From Curtobacterium sp. ISL-83 (GTDB lineage: Bacteria > Actinomycetota > Actinomycetes > Actinomycetales > Microbacteriaceae), in assembly GCF_018613895.1 (NCBI RefSeq), contig NZ_JAGGPH010000007.1, positions 620,001 through 684,000 on the forward strand: 64,000 bases of DNA, in the 5' to 3' direction. The notes beneath the pieces were generated by a model that did no database searches, had not been told where the DNA came from, and was given only the letters and a program-made list of their open reading frames with translations. A program made the position numbers and the translations under genes. Below are positions 8,275 to 17,683 of the stretch, piece after piece. Position 1 is the stretch's first letter. Every line of letters starts with the position of its first letter.

Positions 8275-11200
8275 GTGCGAACTCGTCGCGTGCGCAAGTA
8301 TTCACATCGGAGCGCGGTCGGGCGGGGAGCTTGGTTCAAGCTTCCCGCGATTCCCGCAATCGCGATCGCAGCGCTCGCGGGCTCGCTGCTGACGCCCGTG
8401 GCGAGCGATGCTGCAACATTCCCGCTCATCGCCGATCTCGGGAAGCCCGTTCCCGGGCATACAGCGGCCGCGGTTCCTTCCTCCAGCAGGGGCGCGTCCT
8501 CGACCTCGCCAGCGACAGTCGAATCGAATGTTCCCGCTGTCGCGCCTGTGACAGTGACCACTCCGCCAACGCGGGTGGAGTCGCTTCGACTCCACGCGTT
8601 GACCGGGAAGACTGAGACGGTCGGCCGAGGCCGGTGGATCGACGTCGACGATTCCGGTATCAAGGTGGCTTCTGCGCAGTCGGAACGGACCGCCGACAAG
8701 CCTTCGAAGGTGACCGTCGGGGTGCTCGGCAAGACAGAGCTTCGGAAGCAGCACCTGAGCGGTCTCGTCGTGAGCGTCAAGCGAGCCGATTCACGGTCCG
8801 GAAATGGCTCGGTCGCAGTGCAGATCCCGCGGAAGCTGCTGGTCGAGGCGGGTGGCGCCGACTTCGCGAGCCGGGCACACTTCGTCGAACTACCGGCGGA
8901 CGGCAAGAAGACCGTCACCGCCGTTCCCATGACGACGTCATCAACGTCAGCGACTCTCGCGCCCACCGTGAGCAACCGAACCATGTTGCTCGCCGCGACT
9001 GGAAGCGCGACATCCTCGAGTGGCACCGGGTCCTTTGCTGCGACCCCGCTCAAGGCATCCAGCACCTGGGACGTTTCGGCGCAGACCGGGGACTTCTCGT
9101 GGCAGTATCCGCTCGCCGCCCCACCAGCAGCAGCGGGGCCGGCACCAGATCTCGCGCTCTCCTACGACTCGCAGGCAATCGACGGGGAAACCGGATCGAC
9201 GAACAACCAGCCGTCCGCGGTCGGTGACGGATGGGACCTCGCCGGCGGCGGGTTCATCGAACGCCAGTACGTCTCCTGCTCCCAGGACGACGGAGCTTCA
9301 GGCGCGATCGCCACCTCTGGCGACCTGTGCTGGAAGGTCGACAACGCGACGCTCTCGCTCGGCGGTCACAGTGCACCGCTCGTGCGTGACAAGAGCACCG
9401 GTACCTGGAAGCTGCTCTCCGATGACGGGTCCCGCATCGAACACCTCGTCGGGACAGCGCAGGGCTGCCAAGCGAACGGCACCTACGACACGGACTGCTG
9501 GCGGGTGACCACCGGCGACGGCACTCAGTACTACTTCGGCCTCAACCGGCTTCCTGGCTGGGCGTCCGGCAACGCGACCACGAACTCAGCGTGGACTGTG
9601 CCGGTGTACGGCAATGACGCCGGCGAACCGTGCCACTCAACCACCTTCGCAGCGTCCTCCTGCGTGCAGGCATGGCGATGGAACCTCGACTACGTCGTCG
9701 ACGTCCACCAGAACGCTGAGGCTCTCTACTACAACGCAGAGACAAACAGCTACGGGCAGAACGGTGCCGGCGCGACCTCCTACGTCCGCGGAGGCCAGCT
9801 CAACCACATCGACTACGGACTCACCGCGTCGAACGTGTACGTGGCCAACGCCGCATCCGACCGAGTGACCTTCGGGTACGACGCATACGGCCGATGCGAC
9901 GACACCACCCACACAAACTGCACCAAGGAGACTGTCACCGGCGCCGCCGTGAAGCCGGCCACACCAGCCGCCTACCCGGACGTCCCGTTCGATCAGCTCT
10001 GCGCCTCGAGCTGCACCGCGAACCCGGTCCCCACGTTCTGGACCGACGCGATGCTCGACACCGTCACCACGGCAGCACGCACCGCTACGTCCACTTACAC
10101 GACAGTCGACAGCTGGACGCTCTCACACTCGTTCCCGGCGCCTGGCGACGGCACAAATGCAGCACTCTGGCTCACCCAAGTGCAGCACACCGGTTCCGGC
10201 GGGCAGACCGCGATCACGGAACCGGCCACGAAGTTCTCAGGTGTCACCATGCAGAACCGTGTGTGGGCCGTCGACGGCCTGGCACCGCTCGACAAGTGGC
10301 GGATCTCCTCGATCGTCGACACCACCGGCTCCGTCACGACAGTCAACTACTCCGCCCAGGACTGCCAACCTTCCGAGGCCGCAGCAATCGAAGCAGGCGC
10401 AGCGACGAACACCAGGCGTTGCTTCCCACAATGGTGGACTCCGCAGATCACCCCCGCGGTCGCGCCGAAGATCGACCTGTTCCACAAGTACGTCGTGACC
10501 AGCGTCGTCGCGGACCCGAAGACGGGCGGCGGTGCAGACCGGCCGCAGGTCACCTCGTACCTGTACACCGGAACGCCCGCCTGGCGGTACAACACGTCCC
10601 CGTTCACCCCGGACAAGAACCGCACCTGGTCGGTCTACGCCGGGTACAACACCGTCGAAGTCCGAGAAGGTGATACCAGCAAGCCCGCCACCGAGAAGAC
10701 GACTGACTACGTCTTCTACCAAGGCATGGACGGCGACCGTGCGTCCACAAGTGGGGGCACCAAGACGGTGACGGTCACCGGCGACGCCTCCACCCCCGAC
10801 TCGGCATGGCTGGCAGGCAGCACCCGCGAGACGAAAACCCTCAACGGGGTGGGCGGGGCCGTCATCGACGACGCCGTCAACACGCCATGGGCATCCGCCC
10901 CGACAGCAAACGACGGCACCAACAGTGCCCGGCAGCTGGGCGACGGCAGCAGCGTCGACACACAGCCGACCAGCAGCGGCGTGACCCGCAGCGAGCGGAT
11001 CACCACCACCCATGACAGCGACGGCAATCCCATCACCGTCAGTACCGTCTCCTCCGACGCCGGCAGCACCTGCGAGACCACCGACTACGCCCCCGACAAC
11101 ACCACCGCATGGATTCGAGGACTTCCGCAAGAACAACGCACCGTCTCCGTCCCCTGCGACCAAACACCGTCGCTCCCCGATGACGCCGTGTCAGACGTCC

Positions 11201-14200
11201 GAACCAGCTACGACGGCAACACCTTCGGCGCCACGCCCACCAAGGGCGACGAGACCAGCACTCAAGAGGTCGACAAGTACGCCGGGTCGACTCCGCATTG
11301 GGTCACCAGCGCCTCATCGGGCTATGACGCGCTCGGCCGCGTCACGTCGACCACGGACGCGCTCGGCCGGACCGCCACCACCGCGTACACGCCGGCGACC
11401 TCCGGACCGCTGACGAAAACCGTCACCACGAACCCGTCCCCGTTCAACTGGGCGTCGACGACCACGATCGACCCGACCCGCGGATCGGTCCTGTCCGAAA
11501 CCGCGGCCGACGGCAGCGTCACGACCGCGACCTACGACGGGCTCGGCCGGCGGAGCAACGTGTGGCTCCCGCAGCGACCACAGGCGTCGAATACAACATC
11601 TCCGTCCATCGCCTACGCCTACTCGGAGACCCAGGCGGCTCCGCTTTCCGTCGCCACGACGACGGTCATGGCGCACACCACCGCCACCACCTACCAGCTG
11701 TACGACGGGCTCGGACGTCCCGTCCAGACGCAGTCGTCGTCGCCGTCCGGCGGGACCGTCGTCACCGACACGCAGTACGACCCCGCCGGGAACGTCTCGC
11801 TGACGAACAACCCGTACTGGACCGTCTCCGTGAACCCGTCTGGGAAGCTGTTCGTCCCCGAGAGCCAGCAACAGATCGGCTCGAGCACACAGAACATCTA
11901 CGACGGTGCCGGTAGGCAGACCGCAACCGTGACGAACTCGCTCGGAAACGAGCGGTTCCGAACCTCAACCGCGTACCAGGGTGTCGACGAAACGGACATC
12001 ACCCCGCCGTCCGGCGGGACGCCGACGAGCACGTGGACGAACTCCCTCGGTCAGAAGACCAAACTCGTGCAGTACCTCGCGTCAACCCCCAGCAGCAGCG
12101 CCGTCAAGCAGGCGACGACGTACGGGTACGACAACCGAGGGAACATGACCTCGACCGTCGACCCTGCCGGCAACACTTGGACGTGGACGTATGACCTCCT
12201 CGGGAACAAGGTCCAGTCGGTCGACCCCGACACCGGCACCACGACGTCGACCTACGACCTGGCCGGTCGGCAGCTGACGACCACCGACGCGCGCGGGCAG
12301 ACGACGGCGTTCGTCTATGACGCGCTCGACCGGAAGACCGCCGAGTACGCCGACGCCACAACCGTCGGGGCGCTCCTCGACAGTTGGACCTGGGACACCG
12401 TCAAGAAGGGACAGCTGACCTCCTCCAGCAGCTACACCGGTTCCATCGCCGGGACTCCCGGCGCCGCCTACACAGAGGCCGTCACCGGCTATGACGCCGG
12501 CAACCAACCGACCGGCGCGACGACAACGCTGCCCGCGTCCACTCCTGGCTTCGGCGCGTACAGCTACAACGTCACGTACACCTACAACCAAGACGAATCC
12601 CTCAACAACGAGAACCACCCCGCGGTCGGCGGTCTCGACGCCGAACGCGTCGGCTACAGCTACGACGGACTGGGCAACATGTCCAGCGTCACCGGTACCG
12701 CCGCCTACGCCTCCGCGATCTACACCAGCCTCGGACAGCTCGCGCAGATCAACCGCGGCGGGAACCTCACGAACTCCTCCGCCTATGGCTACGACCCCGC
12801 GACCGGCGCTGTGACTGAGATCAAGGACATCTCCGGAACCGGATCCGCAACCGCCGTGCAAGCCGATCGCACCTACACGCGGAACAACGCTGGCACGATC
12901 ACCTCAGCTGCCGTCACCGGAGCGGCCGGCACGGAGACGCAGTGCTACTCCTACGACCAACTCCAGGAGCTCACCGAAGCGTGGACACCGAACACGAGTA
13001 GCTGCGCGACTGCCCCGTCCAAGGCGGCGCTCGGCGGACCCGCCGCTTACTGGAACAGCTACACGTACGACACCGCAACCGGCAACCGCGCCGCCGTCAC
13101 ACAGCACGGGGTCGGCACTGCTGCGGACCAGAGCAGCACGTACTCGTACGCAGCCGCTGGATCGACGAATCCCCATGGGGTGCAATCGGTAGCGGATGGC
13201 GCGTCCGGAACAGTCGACGCCTACGGTTACGACGCCGCCGGGGACACGACGACGATGCCTGGCCAGACGTTGACGTACGACGCTGACGGGCGAATCGCCA
13301 CCATCACAAACAACGGTAAGACCCAATCCGACGTATACGACGCCAACGGCACGCTCCTCGTGCAGACCGACCCGGACGCAGGGACGACGCTGTACCTCGG
13401 GAACACCGAAGTGCACAAAGCAGCCGATGGCACCGTCACCGCCACCCGCACCTACTCCCTCGGCAGCACCGCCGTCGACGAACGCACCACCGAAGGTGGC
13501 AGCAACAAAGTCTTCTCGCTCGACACCGACATCGACGGAACCGCGGACCTCGAAGTCGGGGCCAGCGACCAGTCGATCACTCGACGATGGGTCGACCCGT
13601 TCGGCAACGAACGCGGCACCGCAACGGCATGGTCGTCACCGCACGGGTTCCTCAACAAGAGCGAATCCGCACTGACTGGACTCGCGCAGCTCGGAGCACG
13701 CGCCTACGACGCGACCCTCGGCCGGTTCCTCTCCGTCGACCCAATCTTCGCGCCAGACAATCCCCAGCAAGACAACGGATACAGCTATAGCGCGAACAAC
13801 CCCATCACCAACGCGGATCCCAGCGGCGCGTGCTACCAGGCCGGCTCCGACTCCATCGACTTCCACACCAACTGCTCCACCGGGCCCGGCCACAAGACAA
13901 CGCACGGCAACATCGCGGCGCCTGGAACGTCAGGCGGCCACTACCACGCGCCGGCAGCAGGGTGGGCTTCCCGCCCCCGACCGACCCCGTCACACTCCGG
14001 CGGGGGATGCTCGTACGACGGCGGGACGCTCTACTGCGCGCCGACGCACAAGCACAATGCGCTCGCGCCCTACAGCCAGGCGAGCAACGCGGCGAAGGAT
14101 GCCGAGGAGAAGCGCCAACAGCGGATGGCCGACATCCAGCTTGCAATGAGCCTCGACTTCACGGCGACGGCTTCGGACGACTTCTTTGCAGCCTGTATGG

Positions 14201-14613
14201 GCATCGATTCTGATGACCCATACTGCGGTTTCTTTACATCCACAGAAGCCGGCGCGGAGGCAGCGTCGCTCGCACTCCGCGATGCTGCCGAGGCCAAGCG
14301 CATTGTGATCGACTCGAGTAAGTATCCGGAGAGTGCGGCCCACGTCAGAGCTGCCCAGGAATCTGGACACGCGAAGACGCTTACAATTGACCGCGGCGGC
14401 GCAAAGGTTCGCAGGCAGGCCGCTCTCAGAGGAACCCCGACCAAGTCCGGTTACGATCGCGATGAATATCCGCCGGCGATGTTTGCAGAGGGAGGGTCCG
14501 GAGCGAGTGTGCGATATGTGGACCCAGCGGACAACCGGGGAGCCGGTTCGAGCATGGGGCGCCAATGCACCGGCTTGCCAGATGGGAGCGTCGTCTCCGT
14601 CACGGTCTGCTAG
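8275..14613 (+). CDS. Secreted RHS-repeat toxin with C-terminal NucA/NucB-type DNase
   Basis: A 2112-residue polymorphic toxin. The start is GTG 8275, 5 bases after AAGGGGAAG; ATG 8257 would lack a site. A Sec signal follows (AIPAIAIAALAGSLLTPVAS). The N-terminal third has the SpvB-like block PDLALSYDSQAIDG. Many YD repeats follow (YDGLGR, YDALGR, YDLAGR), and the RHS core closes at GARAYDATLGRFLSVDP near residue 1820, the usual conserved hinge before a variable toxin. The tip ends with YPESAAHVRAAQESG and DRDEYPPAMF-EGG-GASVRYVDP-DNRGAGSSMG (about 2014-2112), the NucA/NucB deoxyribonuclease pattern with its DRDE/EGG core. The probable action is cutting DNA of a neighbour cell. The toxin end is visibly less GC-biased than the core. 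The immunity gene begins 9 bases later. Confidence 0.92.
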   Translation: MRTRRVRKYSHRSAVGRGAWFKLPAIPAIAIAALAGSLLTPVASDAATFPLIADLGKPVPGHTAAAVPSSSRGASSTSPATVESNVPAVAPVTVTTPPTRVESLRLHALTGKTETVGRGRWIDVDDSGIKVASAQSERTADKPSKVTVGVLGKTELRKQHLSGLVVSVKRADSRSGNGSVAVQIPRKLLVEAGGADFASRAHFVELPADGKKTVTAVPMTTSSTSATLAPTVSNRTMLLAATGSATSSSGTGSFAATPLKASSTWDVSAQTGDFSWQYPLAAPPAAAGPAPDLALSYDSQAIDGETGSTNNQPSAVGDGWDLAGGGFIERQYVSCSQDDGASGAIATSGDLCWKVDNATLSLGGHSAPLVRDKSTGTWKLLSDDGSRIEHLVGTAQGCQANGTYDTDCWRVTTGDGTQYYFGLNRLPGWASGNATTNSAWTVPVYGNDAGEPCHSTTFAASSCVQAWRWNLDYVVDVHQNAEALYYNAETNSYGQNGAGATSYVRGGQLNHIDYGLTASNVYVANAASDRVTFGYDAYGRCDDTTHTNCTKETVTGAAVKPATPAAYPDVPFDQLCASSCTANPVPTFWTDAMLDTVTTAARTATSTYTTVDSWTLSHSFPAPGDGTNAALWLTQVQHTGSGGQTAITEPATKFSGVTMQNRVWAVDGLAPLDKWRISSIVDTTGSVTTVNYSAQDCQPSEAAAIEAGAATNTRRCFPQWWTPQITPAVAPKIDLFHKYVVTSVVADPKTGGGADRPQVTSYLYTGTPAWRYNTSPFTPDKNRTWSVYAGYNTVEVREGDTSKPATEKTTDYVFYQGMDGDRASTSGGTKTVTVTGDASTPDSAWLAGSTRETKTLNGVGGAVIDDAVNTPWASAPTANDGTNSARQLGDGSSVDTQPTSSGVTRSERITTTHDSDGNPITVSTVSSDAGSTCETTDYAPDNTTAWIRGLPQEQRTVSVPCDQTPSLPDDAVSDVRTSYDGNTFGATPTKGDETSTQEVDKYAGSTPHWVTSASSGYDALGRVTSTTDALGRTATTAYTPATSGPLTKTVTTNPSPFNWASTTTIDPTRGSVLSETAADGSVTTATYDGLGRRSNVWLPQRPQASNTTSPSIAYAYSETQAAPLSVATTTVMAHTTATTYQLYDGLGRPVQTQSSSPSGGTVVTDTQYDPAGNVSLTNNPYWTVSVNPSGKLFVPESQQQIGSSTQNIYDGAGRQTATVTNSLGNERFRTSTAYQGVDETDITPPSGGTPTSTWTNSLGQKTKLVQYLASTPSSSAVKQATTYGYDNRGNMTSTVDPAGNTWTWTYDLLGNKVQSVDPDTGTTTSTYDLAGRQLTTTDARGQTTAFVYDALDRKTAEYADATTVGALLDSWTWDTVKKGQLTSSSSYTGSIAGTPGAAYTEAVTGYDAGNQPTGATTTLPASTPGFGAYSYNVTYTYNQDESLNNENHPAVGGLDAERVGYSYDGLGNMSSVTGTAAYASAIYTSLGQLAQINRGGNLTNSSAYGYDPATGAVTEIKDISGTGSATAVQADRTYTRNNAGTITSAAVTGAAGTETQCYSYDQLQELTEAWTPNTSSCATAPSKAALGGPAAYWNSYTYDTATGNRAAVTQHGVGTAADQSSTYSYAAAGSTNPHGVQSVADGASGTVDAYGYDAAGDTTTMPGQTLTYDADGRIATITNNGKTQSDVYDANGTLLVQTDPDAGTTLYLGNTEVHKAADGTVTATRTYSLGSTAVDERTTEGGSNKVFSLDTDIDGTADLEVGASDQSITRRWVDPFGNERGTATAWSSPHGFLNKSESALTGLAQLGARAYDATLGRFLSVDPIFAPDNPQQDNGYSYSANNPITNADPSGACYQAGSDSIDFHTNCSTGPGHKTTHGNIAAPGTSGGHYHAPAAGWASRPRPTPSHSGGGCSYDGGTLYCAPTHKHNALAPYSQASNAAKDAEEKRQQRMADIQLAMSLDFTATASDDFFAACMGIDSDDPYCGFFTSTEAGAEAASLALRDAAEAKRIVIDSSKYPESAAHVRAAQESGHAKTLTIDRGGAKVRRQAALRGTPTKSGYDRDEYPPAMFAEGGSGASVRYVDPADNRGAGSSMGRQCTGLPDGSVVSVTVC
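12844..13803 (+). repeat. RHS core duplication, copy in the full-length gene
   Basis: This 960-bp block matches 20151-21110 at a constant offset of 7307 bases, with no insertions or deletions and only scattered substitutions. It covers the last YD repeats and the core-closing hinge. The two copies diverge where the toxin tips begin. Confidence 0.9.
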
Positions 14614-14622
14614 GTTACCTTC

Positions 14623-15222
14623 ATGTCGACCTGGGTAGAACAGCTGGCTTCCATTGGTGGTCCGGAGATAGGATCGCGGGAGTCAATACCGGTAGGGCAT
14701 CCTGTATTGCTCGCGAAAGACGGATTCGTAGCATTCGAGTCGGCCTTGCGGGTGTTCCCGAGCGCGATGCTGGCAGGCTGGAACTCTGAAGAAGGTTGGC
14801 GCGCACGCTATCCTTCTATCCCGTCCGACGCGGTCTGCTTCGCCTCAGATCTGTTCGGGAATCAGTTCGCAACCGCGCCGAACGGCGTGCTTCGAATCGA
14901 TGTCGAATCTGCTGAGGTGGAAGTATTCGCGGACTCTCTCGAGGAGTGGGCTCAGATCCTCCTTGAGGACTATTCGGTACATACCGGGTACGCGCTGGCG
15001 CACGCTTGGCAGGCGACGGAGCGTCCCCTGAAGCCCGGAGAGCGGCTGGCACCGCTGCTCCCCTTCGTTCTCGGCGGCGAGTACAGCACAGCCAACCTCT
15101 CCGCCCTCGACGAGGCTGCGGTCATGGAACGATTTGGTCGCTTCGCTCAGTCGCTCGAGGAACTCCCGGATGGGGCCGAGGTCACCTTTGACGAATCGCT
15201 GTACATCGTTCGTGCGCTTTGA
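14623..15222 (+). CDS. SUKH/SMI1-KNR4-like immunity protein
   Basis: A 199-residue cytoplasmic protein placed 9 bases after the toxin stop, the standard place for the cognate immunity gene. The stretch CFASDLFGNQFATAPNGVLRID, with a following acidic strand and EEWAQILLEDY, is the SUKH (SMI1/KNR4) pattern, a family widely used as immunity to nuclease toxins. The C-terminal half (GERLAPLLPFVLGGEYSTAN) is also usual for the family. The function is presumably to bind and block the NucA/NucB domain in the producer. Assignment rests on pattern plus position. The AT-richer codon use matches that of the toxin tip. Confidence 0.8.
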   Translation: MSTWVEQLASIGGPEIGSRESIPVGHPVLLAKDGFVAFESALRVFPSAMLAGWNSEEGWRARYPSIPSDAVCFASDLFGNQFATAPNGVLRIDVESAEVEVFADSLEEWAQILLEDYSVHTGYALAHAWQATERPLKPGERLAPLLPFVLGGEYSTANLSALDEAAVMERFGRFAQSLEELPDGAEVTFDESLYIVRAL

Positions 15223-15533
15223 GAGAGAGCGCTAATTGAAAGTAAGCATGTTTTGCGGGATAGCTGCCGTGGGCCGTATAGGCGAGTAGGAGAGTTCACA
15301 GTTGTTGGCTGATGCCCGTTCGGAGGAGCGTCTCTAGGCGGGCAGTGGTGCCGACACGGTGCTACGTGTCTGACGCGGCTCCTCGCCCCGGAAATGGAAC
15401 GACCGAGCCGCGCCCCCTCTGTGTCAGGGGCGGCGATACCCGCCTTCGTCGACTGATCGTCTCGATCTGATCCCGACAGGCGCAGACTTGGAACCGGGAC
15501 CCCACTCGCCGGCGCCGCCGGCCACGACCTGAA
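15223..15533. other. Intergenic, no gene seen
   Basis: About 310 bases between the immunity gene and the next ORF. Both strands show only short frames. I see no tRNA, RHS homology or convincing terminator; the base composition drifts from AT-richer to GC-rich, as at a recombination join. Confidence 0.4.
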
Positions 15534-15545
15534 GTGATTGCTGCC

Positions 15546-16220
15546 ATGAGCACGAAAGCGCTTCCCCCCGGAGCCGCGACTAACAAGTTCGCTGACCTAG
15601 CAGGATGCTGGGCAGACCTCCGTCTCACGACCGCGCTACTCACTGCCGCACGAGACGTCGACCGTGCAGCAGACGATGCCGCGACCGTCATCTCGGGCCT
15701 GGGCGAAGCGGCGATCATGAGCTACGCCCGATGCTTCGGCAAGGGCCGTCGAGTGCACCTCACCGAGCGGGTGGTGCCCGAGGAGTCCCGGATCGTCCAC
15801 CGGATCGTTCTCGCGCTGCGGGACAAGTTCACTGGCCACGCCGTCAACGCAATGAGCCAAGCAGTGGTCACCGGGCAGACAGAGAACTGGCCCGACCGTA
15901 CAAGTATTCGAGGCCTCGCCTTCCGGGCCCACGTGCAACGCAGCCTCGTGATCGACATGATGCTGCTTGTAGCCACCGTGCGAGACGCACTGGCCGATGA
16001 GATCGAGGCGGCGAGACTCGAGGTGCAAATCGCCCACGAGCAGATCGCAACATCAGACCTTCTCCGGCTAGGCGACATCCGTGTGCTCGCCACGGCTGCA
16101 CCAGGCTTCGACTTCGTGGCAGCCCGACGGGCAGGGCAATCCAGTGGGCAGATTCAGATCCCCGTGATCGACACCGGGCAACAGGGAGGAGAACCTGCCG
16201 CGACCATCACCATCGTCTAG
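15546..16220 (+). CDS. HEPN-like hypothetical protein
   Basis: A 224-residue, mostly helical soluble protein with no known name to me. ATG 15546 is preferred; GTG 15534 would add four residues. The middle carries MSYARCFGKGRR and then ALRDKFTGHAVNAMS. R-D-K-F-T-G-H fits the R-x(4-6)-H motif of HEPN domains, and the layout (helix, YAR-F-G-GRR, H-R-LALRDK, H) resembles HEPN-like proteins found near toxin and defence genes. HEPN proteins are often RNases or RNA-binding. There is no partner nucleotidyltransferase beside it. Its place inside the 109-bp repeats suggests it belongs to the tRNA-linked island. Confidence 0.55.
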   Translation: MSTKALPPGAATNKFADLAGCWADLRLTTALLTAARDVDRAADDAATVISGLGEAAIMSYARCFGKGRRVHLTERVVPEESRIVHRIVLALRDKFTGHAVNAMSQAVVTGQTENWPDRTSIRGLAFRAHVQRSLVIDMMLLVATVRDALADEIEAARLEVQIAHEQIATSDLLRLGDIRVLATAAPGFDFVAARRAGQSSGQIQIPVIDTGQQGGEPAATITIV

Positions 16221-16235
16221 CACGGAGAAGCTCAG

Positions 16236-16469
16236 ATGGATCCGCGACGGCCCCCGCTGCCACCGCCGACCTCCTCAAACGCACGATCCGAGGTTTGGGC
16301 GCACGCCAGTGCCGACGAAGCCGTCGAGGTGCTCCTTCAACGGGGCAACCCCACCCCGTCGCAACGGGGCGTCGAGGGAGCAGAGGAACCCTCCCCTGAG
16401 CAGGGCTTTCTGCGGAAAGGGGAAAATGGGGGCGGACCCAGGGGGGAACCCAGGGCACAAGCTCGATAG
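16236..16469 (+). CDS. Possible small ORF, 77 aa
   Basis: The only support is a good ribosome site (GGAGAAG, 5 bases before ATG 16236) and a position 15 bases after the previous stop. The product is low in complexity and rich in Pro, Gly, Arg and Glu. The segment EVWAHASADEAVEVLLQRG looks protein-like and the rest does not, as if a longer gene had been cut and fused to unrelated sequence. It ends just before the second 109-bp repeat. It may be a broken gene end rather than a working protein. Confidence 0.3.
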   Translation: MDPRRPPLPPPTSSNARSEVWAHASADEAVEVLLQRGNPTPSQRGVEGAEEPSPEQGFLRKGENGGGPRGEPRAQAR

Positions 16470-16520
16470 CCGGCCCTCCGATCGGCATGACAGCAGGGGC
16501 CACCGAGACCTGCAAATGAC

Positions 16521-16629
16521 CCGCCACGGGGTAGGTCGTGGATCGTCTCGCCACGATGGATGACCGCCTCGAGAAGAAGAGCCCCTGACCTCGGTCGGGG
16601 GCTCTTCTCGTTTACGGGTACGGGTGCGG
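16521..16629. repeat. 109-bp direct repeat, copy 2
   Basis: This matches 4334-4442 at 107 of 109 positions and includes CCGCCA plus a full copy of the tRNA-Ser terminator (16576-16609). No tRNA precedes it, so it reads as the far end of an integrated or duplicated segment. Confidence 0.85.
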
Positions 16630-16685
16630 CATTATCAGATCGAAGACCCATCCAGTAACCGTAGTCACCGATATGAGGCACCCCA

Positions 16686-17087
16686 TTGATTGACGAAGTA
16701 GGCAAGCTTGAGCGAACGCCGTTGCATGACGCCGCGTTGCAGAACAATTCAACGGGTGCTCTCCAGCTCATTGCGGCTGGAGCCGTCGTTGACGCTCCCG
16801 ACTATCTACAATTCACGCCTCTTCACTTTGCTGCGCAGGAATTCTCTGTAGAGGTCGCAACGATCCTGCTCGATGCCGGGGCGCAAGTGAACGCGCGCAA
16901 CGTATATGGGAACAACCCGCTGTTCACCGCCGTGTTCAACTCTCGAGGCCGCGGTGAGCTAGTGCAGCTGCTTTTGAGCCGCGGAGCGGATGCGGCCGCG
17001 GTTAATAATGCCGGACAGTCACCTATCGGTCTTGCGCGTCTAATTGGCAACTACGACGTCTTGCAGTTTTTTGAGGATGAACGCTAA
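16686..17087 (+). CDS. Ankyrin-repeat protein, immunity-like
   Basis: 133 residues with about three ankyrin repeats. They are recognisable as RTPLHDAALQNNSTGALQLI, FTPLHFAAQEFSVEVATILL-DAGAQVNARN, and NPLFTAVFNSRGRGELVQLL-SRGADAAAVN. The start is TTG 16686 with GAGG 9 bases before; no ATG is available in frame. Single short ankyrin proteins of this type are frequent immunity proteins in RHS and other polymorphic-toxin loci. No intact toxin stands upstream: the gene begins 56 bases after the second 109-bp repeat. It therefore looks like an orphan immunity gene left by an earlier rearrangement. Confidence 0.75.
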   Translation: MIDEVGKLERTPLHDAALQNNSTGALQLIAAGAVVDAPDYLQFTPLHFAAQEFSVEVATILLDAGAQVNARNVYGNNPLFTAVFNSRGRGELVQLLLSRGADAAAVNNAGQSPIGLARLIGNYDVLQFFEDER

Positions 17088-17683
17088 ACGACCGCGTTCG
17101 CCGGGTCAGTGCGGTCACGAGTATTCGTCGCCGATAACGGCTCAACGCGCGGTGCGCCACGCTCCGCCGCCATCGCGTATACGTAAAAGCACCCCGCCGG
17201 TGGCGAGACCGTCGGGTTCACGGCCACGGGGCTTCGAGAAGCTTCGCGACCAGATCAAGAATACGCGATCAACCCGTACCTCGAAAAGGCAACGACGCGA
17301 GGGCGCCGTGTCGGGGTCGACGAACAGACGCTCGTCGTCATCATGCCCGTCGTCGCAGCGACGCGTCGGAGGTGGCTTTTGGGACCACGTGGCCGCACCG
17401 ACGTGCACCCGACCTCCGTTACGACACACGTCCCGTCGTCGTAACGCTCCGGCTGGGTACCGGGCGGACGCGCTAACCGGGTGCGAGGTTTCGATGGGTG
17501 CGGCCGCTGTGGCAGTTAGGGCGCCTGCCGGGGCACGCGTTCCGCTTCGTCATACGGGGCGATGGAGCGCCATTGCCGTTCCTGATCCATCCATGCGGTG
17601 CGTCGTAGGCGGCGGACGTGGAACGCGAGCGTCCTGGCGAGGAGGAGCGCGATCGCAGCGCCGTATGCCACCCGCGTTCCGAC
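17088..17683. other. Degenerate region, no recognisable gene
   Basis: About 600 bases between the ankyrin gene and the RHS remnant. Frames on both strands are Arg/Pro-rich and unlike proteins. I see no RHS core, transposase or RNA gene here. It is probably decayed toxin-cassette DNA. Confidence 0.4.

Noticed and set aside
4340-16520. An integrase or phage genes for the island between the 109-bp repeats
   Set aside because: No tyrosine or serine recombinase, capsid, portal or conjugation gene is visible on either strand, so the segment is not called a prophage or ICE.
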